Shown here: positions 6,986 to 13,706 of the stretch, one piece after another
Numbering within the stretch: the first letter of the stretch is position 1
Layout of the letters: every line of letters begins with the position of its first letter
Assembly (NCBI GenBank): GCA_902782815.1
Contig: CACZOS010000196.1
Location: 1-13,706 of the forward strand
Length of the DNA stretch: 13,706 nucleotides
Source: an uncultured Lachnospiraceae bacterium
GTDB taxonomy: Bacteria; Bacillota; Clostridia; Lachnospirales; Lachnospiraceae
Direction: 5' to 3'
Notes under the pieces: model-generated
Database searches by the model: none
Told to the model about the DNA's origin: nothing
The model's input: only the letters and a program-made list of their open reading frames with translations
Made by a program: the position numbers and the translations under genes

Positions 6986-8275
6986 TTATTCTACGGCTTC
7001 TTCTTCCTCAGCAGCTTCCTCTTCCATCCTGTCCTTGTTGCGGATCTTGGAAAGAAGAACAAGAACGACGATCAGCAGAAGAATCTTACATGCGGCATTG
7101 GCGATCACAAACCTGAAGTCTCCCGCGCCCACATTGGAGGTTGCCTCGACAATATCGGAAAGATTGGCTTCTTTAAAGTAATCATTGGCCTGTTTTACCA
7201 CATCCTGCAGGAAACTGACGGTGGCATCACGGAATACTGTGGTCATGATCAGGCTGGCCACATTGAAGATCAGGGACAGGAAGATGATGATGGAAACAAA
7301 GAAGGAACTCTTTACCTGCACCAGACCCCCGCCGGCTACGGTCCTGGCCGAAACCACTGTCTTCTTCAGTCCTCCGAAGAAGAAAGCGCAGACGAGACCA
7401 AGTAAAACCGCGATTACGATAAGTGATGTGGATAAGGTGGAGTACTCCACATCTCCCCTGAGCTTCATGAAGATCCCCAGGATAAGCATGGTGATCACCG
7501 GGATGAAGCAGACGATAAGGTAGAGGGTCAGCACAATGTTGATCAGTGTGAAGCCCGGCCTGGTCAGCTTCTTTGCCAGAGCGGAGAAAAAGATCATGAT
7601 CAGTCCGATATCGATCACCGCTTCAGGGATCTGGGCCGCGATAACCGCCGGAGAATGATCCTGAATGACCGGGATCACCAGGGTAGCAGTAAGGAGCAGG
7701 ATCAGGAGCATCATCCAGGGGCTTCTGCATATATCGGTCAGCTGGTTTCTGATCTCCTCGGACTGCTTCTTAATGGAATTGACGATCCCCACTTTTTCAC
7801 GGAAATCCGTCTCCGGATCATCACTGTGAATTCTGCAGTACTCCTCACCGATCTCCCGGTAAAGATTATCCAGTTTATACTTGCCGATGGGAACCTTGTC
7901 CTCGGTATAGACCTCATGAACAGGCTCATCGTCCTCATCGGAGGCGGGAACATACTCAGCAGGGACTGCGTCGCCGCTTCCGGCTTCCTCAGCGGGCACC
8001 GGCGGTTCCTCGGCTGCTTCTTCCACGATCACGGGCTCCTCCGCGGTAAAATCCACGGCAGCCGCTTCCTCAACAGGGGGAACAGGGTCTTCGGAATCCC
8101 CGGTTATGACGACTTCTACCTCTTCCTCCGCAGCCACATCCGCAGACTCATCGGGAACCAGGGTGACTGCCTCCTCCACAGGTACGTCAGAACTGTCGGC
8201 AGGAACATTCACTTCCGTTACTTCTTCAAAATCATCATTTTGAAGACTTTTATCCTTTCTGCCAAAAAAACTCAT
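6986..8275 (-). CDS. Six-helix membrane protein with long acidic N-terminal tail, unknown function
   Basis: I do not recognise this family. The 429-residue protein has three parts. Residues about 10-125 are low-complexity and rich in Glu, Asp, Ala, Pro and Val, probably disordered. Residues about 125-185 are soluble and charged. About six hydrophobic segments follow (near 187-205, 212-233, 246-270, 284-302, 324-346, 388-409), then a highly acidic C-terminal tail (MEEEAAEEEEAVE). An even helix number places both tails on the same side, probably cytoplasmic. No catalytic motif or cysteine pair is apparent. The ATG at 8284 abuts the ribosome site AAGGAG with no spacing, so the ATG at 8275 (9-base spacing, MSFFGRKDK) is chosen. 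It stands alone behind its own promoter, convergent with the sirtuin. Confidence 0.85.
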   Translation of the reverse strand: MSFFGRKDKSLQNDDFEEVTEVNVPADSSDVPVEEAVTLVPDESADVAAEEEVEVVITGDSEDPVPPVEEAAAVDFTAEEPVIVEEAAEEPPVPAEEAGSGDAVPAEYVPASDEDDEPVHEVYTEDKVPIGKYKLDNLYREIGEEYCRIHSDDPETDFREKVGIVNSIKKQSEEIRNQLTDICRSPWMMLLILLLTATLVIPVIQDHSPAVIAAQIPEAVIDIGLIMIFFSALAKKLTRPGFTLINIVLTLYLIVCFIPVITMLILGIFMKLRGDVEYSTLSTSLIVIAVLLGLVCAFFFGGLKKTVVSARTVAGGGLVQVKSSFFVSIIIFLSLIFNVASLIMTTVFRDATVSFLQDVVKQANDYFKEANLSDIVEATSNVGAGDFRFVIANAACKILLLIVVLVLLSKIRNKDRMEEEAAEEEEAVE

Positions 8276-8322
8276 ATTTTCCATCTCCTTAATTCATGTA
8301 AGTAGTCGTTATACTCCCTTTT

Positions 8323-8351
8323 ATTCTAGCAAATAAACCGTAATATATCAA
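8323..8351 (-). promoter_or_regulatory. Promoter of the acidic membrane protein gene
   Basis: Minus strand -35 TTGATA (8346-8351) and -10 TAGAAT (8323-8328) with a 17-base spacer. Predicted leader of about 40 bases up to the start at 8275. Confidence 0.65.
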
Positions 8352-8443
8352 TTTATTTTCGCATATTTTCAACCACATTTTTACTCTTCCGAAAAGGGCA
8401 TGGTCAGGCCTATTGTATAAATATTACAGTTTTATTAAGAATC

Positions 8444-8472
8444 ATGACAAATATATTAAAATATGTTAAAAT
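8444..8472 (+). promoter_or_regulatory. Promoter of the 3D-domain protein gene
   Basis: -35 ATGACA (8444-8449), 17-base spacer, -10 TAAAAT (8467-8472) with TGT directly before it (extended -10). Transcription from about 8479 favours the start codon at 8515 over the in-frame ATG at 8497. Confidence 0.6.
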
Positions 8473-8514
8473 GTGTCCATAATATGATTTTTTATAATGG
8501 ACAAGGTTTTGATC

Positions 8515-9615
8515 ATGAAGATAACTAAGAAGTGGATCACGAGGTTTGCGGCCTGCTCGGCTGCCGGTCTGGCCATCGGGCTTCTTCTTGCCGCCTACCT
8601 GATCCCGACAGAACTCCATGCCAACTACATACCGAAAGCCACCGTGTATGAGAATGATCCTCTTTCCGAAAAGGATTTTGAGGTTTATACCACTTCCCGC
8701 CTGGGCAGGGAGAAAAAGGTTGAGGACTACTCCATAAACCATGAGTTTGCCCAGGGTAACGGGGTGGTCAAGGTCTCCTCCGAAAATCCGGACCTGACCT
8801 GCAAGGTGGATCTTCAGATGGTTCCCATCGTCTCCTCCTCCATCACCTACAACGATATCTGCTATGAAGACCATATGGCAGACTACGAGCCGGATGTGGC
8901 CGAGATCCTCTACTATGAGGACGGTACCATGGAGACAGTGGCGGAAAACCAGATGAATGTCACCTGCGAAGAGGATGAAGAAGACCATGAGCTTACCATC
9001 ACTGCCGCGGGAACCCACGATGTTTATCAGGAAAATGTGGATATCATTACGGTAAAATCCATCACCACAAAAAAGAAGGTATCCACAGAGAAAGCCCTGA
9101 CTGCCAAAAAGCTGGACCTGACCATCAATTATTCGGACGGAACTTCGGTCAAGGCAAAGAAGAACGACATCACTTCAGACAAGATCAAACACCCCAAAGA
9201 AGGGGTCAATAAACTGAAATGTTATTACAATGATAAGGCTTATATTGTAAAAGTAAAAGCCTACACTCCCAAGCCCAAGGTCAGTTTCGACGGCTACGGC
9301 ACCTTTGAACTGGAGTACTCCGCCCCCTATGATGTGGGTGTCGCCCGGCTCAACACTTTTGACGGGGTAACCTATTTCAACGGCCACAGGGAAACCTATT
9401 ATTCCCAGAATACCCTTCCCGGAACAGCCCTTTACATTCCCGGAAGGCATGTGGCGGACGACGGTACCATCAGGGACGGCACAGGATATATCTGTGCCGC
9501 CGCAGACCCATCCTTCCACAGCAGATATGACGTGATCCTCACTTCCCTGGGTCCCGCGAAGATTTACGACAGCGGCTGCCCCTACGGCACCATCGATATC
9601 TATGTGGACTGGTGA
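8515..9615 (+). CDS. Secreted or anchored protein with C-terminal 3D/double-psi beta-barrel domain
   Basis: A 366-residue exported protein. A basic N-terminus (MKITKKWITR) and hydrophobic segment at about 11-30 form a signal peptide or membrane anchor; cleavage after LHA (36) is possible but not clear. The middle (about 40-250) looks like extracellular beta-sandwich repeats: YYEDGTMETV near 133 and INYSDGTSVKAK near 205 resemble bacterial Ig-like units. The end (about 262-366) carries TYYSQNTLPG, IPGRHV and YDSGCPYGTIDIYVDW. The aspartate pattern near D331, D352 and D361 recalls the 3D domain of cell-wall lytic proteins such as YabE and MltA, so a peptidoglycan-related role is plausible; activity is unproven. 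The start at 8515 has AAGG 8 bases upstream, whereas 8497 has no ribosome site. It has its own promoter and terminator. Confidence 0.82.
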   Translation: MKITKKWITRFAACSAAGLAIGLLLAAYLIPTELHANYIPKATVYENDPLSEKDFEVYTTSRLGREKKVEDYSINHEFAQGNGVVKVSSENPDLTCKVDLQMVPIVSSSITYNDICYEDHMADYEPDVAEILYYEDGTMETVAENQMNVTCEEDEEDHELTITAAGTHDVYQENVDIITVKSITTKKKVSTEKALTAKKLDLTINYSDGTSVKAKKNDITSDKIKHPKEGVNKLKCYYNDKAYIVKVKAYTPKPKVSFDGYGTFELEYSAPYDVGVARLNTFDGVTYFNGHRETYYSQNTLPGTALYIPGRHVADDGTIRDGTGYICAAADPSFHSRYDVILTSLGPAKIYDSGCPYGTIDIYVDW

Positions 9616-9665
9616 CCGGATCCCGACGGTGGAAAAATGACCGGAGCAAAATATGTTTATGACGG

Positions 9666-9710
9666 CCCGCCTGGCATGAATAGTCCTTTTCATGCCGGGT
9701 GGGTTTTTTT
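9666..9710 (+). terminator. Intrinsic terminator after the 3D-domain gene
   Basis: A 15-bp stem (9666-9680 with 9689-9703, two G-U pairs) around an 8-base loop, followed immediately by seven T (9704-9710). It is the strongest rightward terminator in the window and separates the 3D-domain gene from pepV. Confidence 0.92.
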
Positions 9711-9741
9711 GTCCTGAAAATGCAGGGGCAGAATTAAAAGG

Positions 9742-9770
9742 CTGTCATCCGGAAGATATTGTGTTAAAAT
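9742..9770 (+). promoter_or_regulatory. Promoter of the dipeptidase gene
   Basis: -35 CTGTCA (9742-9747), 17-base spacer and -10 TAAAAT (9765-9770) preceded by TGT, an extended -10. The leader is about 57 bases and has no strong fold beyond a 3-bp GGG/CCC hairpin near 9781-9793. Confidence 0.5.
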
Positions 9771-9833
9771 AAAGCAGAAAGGGAGAAAAACCCTGTATTA
9801 AGATAAGTAAACCCACAGGAGGTAACAGACAGA

Positions 9834-11234
9834 ATGAACCGGAAAGTAAATGATTGGATCGAATCTCACAAAGAGGAACTGCTGGAGGATATAAAAGCCC
9901 TGTGCGCCATCCCTTCCGTAAGAGGTGCGGCAACGGAGGGCAGGCCCTACGGTGAAGGTCCGTACCGCTCATTGAATCTGGCACTTTCCCTGGCCGAAAA
10001 ATATGGATTCAGCATAAGAAATTACGATAACCGGGTGGGTACGGCCGACCTGGATCCGGCTCTGCCCAGAACCCTGGATATGTTGGCACACACCGATGTG
10101 GTACCCGCAGGAGAAGGATGGACGGTAACGGAACCCTTCCGGGTGATCGAGAAGGACGGCAGGCTCTACGGACGGGGAACCAGTGATGACAAAGGCCCCC
10201 TCCTTTGTGCCATGTACGCCATGAGAGCGATCCGGGAGACCGGCACCAGTCTCTCCAAGGGAGTCCGGCTGATCATGGGGGCTGATGAGGAATGCGGTTC
10301 CAGTGATATCGCATACTATTACGGTATCGAACCGGAAGCACCCATGACCTTCTCACCGGACGGAGAATTCCCCCTGATCAACATCGAGAAAGGCCTGTTC
10401 CGCGGAAATTTCTCCCGGAGCTTCCCCGAGGATACCGGCAAACCCAGACTTCTTTCCCTGGAGGCGGGGATCGCTGTCAATGCCGTTCCCCAGAAGGCAG
10501 TCCTTCGCTTTGAAGGTCTTGATCTTCACACCCCGGAAGTCAGGGATATCCTCCGGTCCCTGGAGGAGGAATGTCAGGTAAGCTTCAGCATAAGCGACGA
10601 CCAGGAGATTACCGTAACCGGTCAATCCGCCCACGCTTCCACACCGGAAACCGGAAGAAACGCGGGGCTTGCCGCAGTGATGCTGGCCTGCCGGCTGCCC
10701 CTGCACCCTTCAGAACAGACAAAAGCCTTAAGTAAGATACCCACCCTCTTCCCCTATGGGGTTACGGACGGATCAGGCATCGGGATCAGGATGGAGGACG
10801 AGGAATCTCATGACCTTACCTGTACATTGGATCTCTTCCACGTGGATCCGGTTTCCATGTCTTTCACCTTTGATTCCAGAACACCCATCTGCGCCAGCCG
10901 GGACAACTGCGAAAGGGTGGCCGGGAAAAATATAGAAGATGCCGGTTTTATATGGGATTCTCCCGGAATGATCCCTCCCCATGTGGTTCCCCCGGACAGT
11001 GATTTTGTCCGGACTCTGCTCAAAAGCTATGAGGATGTCACGGGCCTTAAAGGAGAATGCCTGGCCATCGGCGGCGGAACCTACGTCCACAATCTCAAAA
11101 ACGGTGTTGCCTTCGGGGCAGTGATGCCGGGGATCGACACCAGGATGCATGGAGCAGATGAATTCTTCGATATTGACAATATCATCACCGCAACCAAGGT
11201 ATTTGCGGAGGCCATTCAGAACCTGTGCGTTTAA
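9834..11234 (+). CDS. pepV: M20-family dipeptidase, PepV-like
   Basis: Di-zinc metallopeptidase that hydrolyses dipeptides in the cytoplasm. The 466-residue length fits PepV. Metal and catalytic residues line up almost by number with Lactobacillus PepV: H86 in HTDVVPAG, D118 in GRGTSDDKGP, E152/E153 in ADEECGSSD, D176 in SPDGEFP, and H439 in RMHGADEF. The lid domain has GQSAHAST with H267, the residue that reaches into the active site in that family. GGGTYVHNLKNGVAFG (about 413-428) is the usual C-terminal block. Related clostridial proteins are sometimes called Sapep. AGGAGG (9818-9823) lies about 11 bases before the start. The family call is firm; the exact peptide preference (dipeptides, beta-Ala or D-amino acid peptides) is open. 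Confidence 0.93.
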   Translation: MNRKVNDWIESHKEELLEDIKALCAIPSVRGAATEGRPYGEGPYRSLNLALSLAEKYGFSIRNYDNRVGTADLDPALPRTLDMLAHTDVVPAGEGWTVTEPFRVIEKDGRLYGRGTSDDKGPLLCAMYAMRAIRETGTSLSKGVRLIMGADEECGSSDIAYYYGIEPEAPMTFSPDGEFPLINIEKGLFRGNFSRSFPEDTGKPRLLSLEAGIAVNAVPQKAVLRFEGLDLHTPEVRDILRSLEEECQVSFSISDDQEITVTGQSAHASTPETGRNAGLAAVMLACRLPLHPSEQTKALSKIPTLFPYGVTDGSGIGIRMEDEESHDLTCTLDLFHVDPVSMSFTFDSRTPICASRDNCERVAGKNIEDAGFIWDSPGMIPPHVVPPDSDFVRTLLKSYEDVTGLKGECLAIGGGTYVHNLKNGVAFGAVMPGIDTRMHGADEFFDIDNIITATKVFAEAIQNLCV

Positions 11235-11238
11235 AAAC

Positions 11239-11251
11239 TGTCATCATGACA
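11239..11251. repeat. Short perfect palindrome after pepV
   Basis: TGTCAT-C-ATGACA, a 13-base perfect palindrome, starts four bases after the pepV stop and 45 bases before the AAA+ gene. There is no T run, so it is not a terminator. It could be a regulator site for the AAA+ gene or chance. Confidence 0.3.
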
Positions 11252-11295
11252 TTGAGGAATACCGGCAGCCCGCTCTTAGAAAAGGATGAACAAAT

Positions 11296-13416
11296 ATGAG
11301 TAATATAATGGATATTATGGATGCGTTTTCCAAAAAGCAGTCTCCCTACACCGTCTCGGAGATCGAAAAAGCCCAGGCAAAAGCAAAGAAAACGGGACGG
11401 CCCTTCCTGGAAGTTCTCCAGGAAACCACCGGTAAGTACCTGGAACCCGGTCTTTCGGCCGGGGCAGATCCGGATGAACTGAATGAGATCAATATGAAGA
11501 TGAGCGAGATGATCAACGCCGGGCTGAAAAAGACGGAAAAGACGGGAAAAAGCAGTCAGGCCCGGGATCTCTGCTCCTCGGCGGAAAAGGATATCCAGGA
11601 CCTTCATCTCCACCTGGAACAGGATTTCGGCATCTCCCGCAAGGAACAGCCGGAACCTCAGCCTTCCCCGGCATCCCTTGACCCCCGGGCCTTCTCCGGC
11701 ATAGAGGAGACCGCAGGCGGGAAAGTCTTCGGTCAGGAGACTTATCTCAAGAAGCTCGCGGTTGCCTTCAAGCGGCCCTTTATCCTCCCGGAGGAGGAAA
11801 AACACGCAAAGAACTGTATCTACATTTATGGTCCCATGGGATCGGGAAGACATTACGGTCTGAAAACCATGGCGGAGGAACTGGCCTCCCGTCATATTCT
11901 GGCAAAGGGAGATATCCGCACGGTGGACCTGGCCCGCTACCCATCCGCGGGAAAAGACAACGTCTTTCTCCAGGACCTTTATTCCGCCCTCTCCTCCCCT
12001 GCCCAGGTGATCCTTTTTGAGAATTACCAGGACTGCCATATCTCCTACCTGACCTATATCAATGATCTGGTGATCAGGGGAGAGTGCTATCTGCAGGACC
12101 GTTATACCCTGCAGAGGGGACAACTGGTCAATGTGGTCAACTCTTTTACCACAGAGACGGTGAGCACCTTCAACGCCTCCGGAAAGTACCTGGTCTTCAT
12201 GGGAATAAAGGGTGTGGACGAGCTGGCAAATATCTTCGGCGCCCCCTTCGTCAATGCTCTGGGTGATGTATGCAAAACCGACAATCTCACGGAGGAAAGC
12301 TGGAAAAAAATCGCCGGAGTACGCTGGACAGAGCTTAAGGACAAGGCGGAAAAACAGCTGTCCTTCCTGATCGAAGCGGATGAGGATGCCATTCTTGCCG
12401 CGGCGGTTGCCGCCACCGGTAAAAACGCCGGTACGGCAGGCCTTCTGTCCTTCTTCGACAAACTTCAGAAAAGCCTGGCCACCATCAAACTGGAGGGGGA
12501 TTACCCCAAGGATGCCAAAGTGCAGATTTCCATCATGGACGGGAAGATGTCCGCCGAGATTGACGGCAGGACCACAGATCTCATGGAGAATCTTCCGGCT
12601 GCCTATACCGGAGATGTGGAACGGGTTAAGAAAGAGATGGATCAGATCGTGGGTCTGACCAGGATCAAGGAATACATCTTTTCCCTGGAAGAGTATTATC
12701 AGACCTACAAAAAAAGAACCGAAGCCGGTCTGAAGGCTTCGGAAGTATCCAAGCATATGATCTTTACCGGCAATCCGGGAACAGGGAAAACAACCATTGC
12801 CAGAATCATCAGCCAGTACCTCAAGGCCATCGGCGTCCTGTCCGGAGGCCAGCTGGTGGAGGTTTCCCGGGCTGACCTGGTGGGCCGGTATGTGGGCCAT
12901 ACCGCTCCCCTGGTAAACCAGGTCATCAAAAGCGCCATCGGCGGTGTTCTTTTCATCGATGAAGCCTACTCCCTCTACCGGGGCAGAGAAGATTCCTTCG
13001 GCCTGGAAGCCATCGATACACTGGTGAAGGGGATCGAGGATAACCGGGATAACCTTATCGTCATCCTGGCAGGTTATTCCCATGAAATGCAGCAGTTCCT
13101 CACCGCCAATTCGGGACTGAAAAGCAGATTTCCCAACATCATTGAATTCCCCGACTACACCGGTCAGGAACTTCTGGATATCACAAAGATCACCGTGAAA
13201 AACAAGGGATATGTACTGGATCCCGCCGCGGAAGAAGATTTGCTGGCCTTCTACAACAAGGTGCAGGCGGAGCATTCCGACACTGCGGGCAACGGACGTC
13301 TGGTCCGCAACAAGGTGGAGGAAGCCATCCTCAACCAGTCCCGCAGACTGGTGGCTGAACCGGATGCCGACCTCTCTCTCCTGCAGTTGGGGGATTTCCA
13401 GCTGGATGAAATATAG
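11296..13416 (+). CDS. Tandem AAA+ ATPase: degenerate ClpB-like module plus CbbX-type module
   Basis: A 706-residue cytoplasmic protein. Residues 1-135 are mostly helical and charged with no known domain. Residues about 140-350 resemble the second AAA+ domain of ClpA/ClpB (VFGQETYLKKL; a segment like the family's VILLDEVEKAH), but the P-loop is GPMGSGRH (179-186), lacking the Lys-Ser/Thr, and Walker B is ILFEN instead of DE, so it should not hydrolyse ATP. Residues about 450-706 form an intact CbbX/SpoVK-type AAA+ domain: GNPGTGKTT (492-500), pore-loop GRYVGHTAP, Walker B FIDEAYSL (D555, E556), sensor ILAGY and probable arginine finger R611. Proteins of this type remodel partner proteins; the target here is unknown. 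AAAGGA (11281-11286) precedes the start. No clear promoter was seen in the 61-base gap, so read-through from pepV is likely. Confidence 0.9.
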   Translation: MSNIMDIMDAFSKKQSPYTVSEIEKAQAKAKKTGRPFLEVLQETTGKYLEPGLSAGADPDELNEINMKMSEMINAGLKKTEKTGKSSQARDLCSSAEKDIQDLHLHLEQDFGISRKEQPEPQPSPASLDPRAFSGIEETAGGKVFGQETYLKKLAVAFKRPFILPEEEKHAKNCIYIYGPMGSGRHYGLKTMAEELASRHILAKGDIRTVDLARYPSAGKDNVFLQDLYSALSSPAQVILFENYQDCHISYLTYINDLVIRGECYLQDRYTLQRGQLVNVVNSFTTETVSTFNASGKYLVFMGIKGVDELANIFGAPFVNALGDVCKTDNLTEESWKKIAGVRWTELKDKAEKQLSFLIEADEDAILAAAVAATGKNAGTAGLLSFFDKLQKSLATIKLEGDYPKDAKVQISIMDGKMSAEIDGRTTDLMENLPAAYTGDVERVKKEMDQIVGLTRIKEYIFSLEEYYQTYKKRTEAGLKASEVSKHMIFTGNPGTGKTTIARIISQYLKAIGVLSGGQLVEVSRADLVGRYVGHTAPLVNQVIKSAIGGVLFIDEAYSLYRGREDSFGLEAIDTLVKGIEDNRDNLIVILAGYSHEMQQFLTANSGLKSRFPNIIEFPDYTGQELLDITKITVKNKGYVLDPAAEEDLLAFYNKVQAEHSDTAGNGRLVRNKVEEAILNQSRRLVAEPDADLSLLQLGDFQLDEI

Positions 13417-13432
13417 CAGATCTTTATCCGGA

Positions 13433-13706
13433 TCAGAGCATCTCCGCGATAAAAACGATCAGGCTGCAGACGATGGCCGTGGGGAAAAGACCCAGGCCGA
13501 AAGCTGCCGCGATGATCCCCCCGCCCAGGGCAAGCAGACCCGCCAGGGGCTCTCTGGTGGCCTCCATAATGGCGGGGAAGGTCATCACTGCCAGGGTCAC
13601 ATAGGGAACATAGTAAAGAAATGACTGGATGATGGGGTTTTCGATCTTCCTGCGGATCAGGGTAAGAGGAAGAACACGCAGAAGAAAGGAAACCCCGAAC
13701 ATGATA
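13433..13706 (-). CDS. azlD: AzlD-like branched-chain amino acid export subunit, 5' end outside window
   Basis: Small inner-membrane partner of AzlC in branched-chain amino acid export. About 91 codons are present, ending with TGA at 13433-13435. Visible: the family-typical RVLPLTLIRRKIENPIIQSF opening loop, YYVPYVTLAVMTFPAI, and two further hydrophobic segments ending in a short tail. The frame stays open past the methionine at 13702 to the window edge, and family members are usually slightly longer, so that methionine is probably internal and the true start lies to the right, presumably after azlC. Its stop is 16 bases from the convergent AAA+ stop, with no terminator between them. Confidence 0.85.
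   Translation of the reverse strand, partial: IMFGVSFLLRVLPLTLIRRKIENPIIQSFLYYVPYVTLAVMTFPAIMEATREPLAGLLALGGGIIAAAFGLGLFPTAIVCSLIVFIAEML

Noticed and set aside
11335..11430. Resemblance of the AAA+ N-terminus (IEKAQAKAKKTGRPFLEVL) to the MshEN c-di-GMP-binding motif
   Set aside because: Only one short helix-like segment matches loosely; the repeated RLGxxL pattern is not present twice as required.
11185..13275. Open reading frame of 696 codons on the minus strand, antisense to the AAA+ gene
   Set aside because: It is a codon-bias shadow: the plus-strand protein has clear AAA+ motifs across the same DNA, while the antisense product shows no domain and no ribosome site.

Overview
The window looks like a stretch of chromosome from an anaerobic, probably gut-associated Clostridia, most likely a Lachnospiraceae member. 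This is inferred from strong AGGAGG-type ribosome binding sites, sigma-A promoters with frequent TGn extended -10 elements, A/T-rich intergenic gaps between moderately G+C-rich genes, and the gene types: a clostridial-style GlnRS, a PepV-type dipeptidase, a 3D-domain surface protein, a CbbX-type AAA+ ATPase and AzlD. No tRNA, rRNA, CRISPR array, insertion sequence or phage gene was seen. No stretch longer than 300 bases lacks a gene.

Layout, left to right. (1) A glutaminyl-tRNA synthetase gene (glnS, minus strand, 3' end outside the window) is transcribed divergently from an LDH/MDH-family dehydrogenase (plus). (2) The dehydrogenase converges on an IMP dehydrogenase gene (guaB, minus), with one perfect hairpin between them serving as shared terminator. 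(3) Upstream of guaB is a two-gene minus-strand operon, a MATE exporter followed by a Nudix hydrolase, coupled by a 4-base ATGA overlap. (4) A sirtuin gene (plus) is divergent from the MATE gene. It has a near-consensus promoter and a leader with two mutually incompatible stems. (5) The sirtuin converges, again over a perfect hairpin, on a minus-strand gene of unknown function encoding a six-helix membrane protein with an acidic N-terminal tail. (6) Three plus-strand genes follow: a secreted or anchored protein with a C-terminal 3D/double-psi beta-barrel domain and its own strong terminator, a PepV-like M20 dipeptidase, and a tandem AAA+ protein. (7) The 5'-truncated azlD gene (minus) enters from the right edge and ends only 16 bases from the AAA+ stop.

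Most genes sit alone behind their own promoters, and the region is mainly housekeeping: translation, guanine nucleotide synthesis, NAD-linked redox and deacylation, peptide breakdown, export. The window does not show one multi-gene pathway. The least explained items are the AAA+ protein (a ClpB-like module with a broken ATPase site fused to an intact CbbX-type module), the acidic membrane protein, an LDH-like enzyme carrying the malate-dehydrogenase specificity arginine, and an IMP dehydrogenase whose sequence closely recalls that of the protist Tritrichomonas foetus. No clear novel multi-gene system was found; the AAA+ protein is the best candidate for one component.
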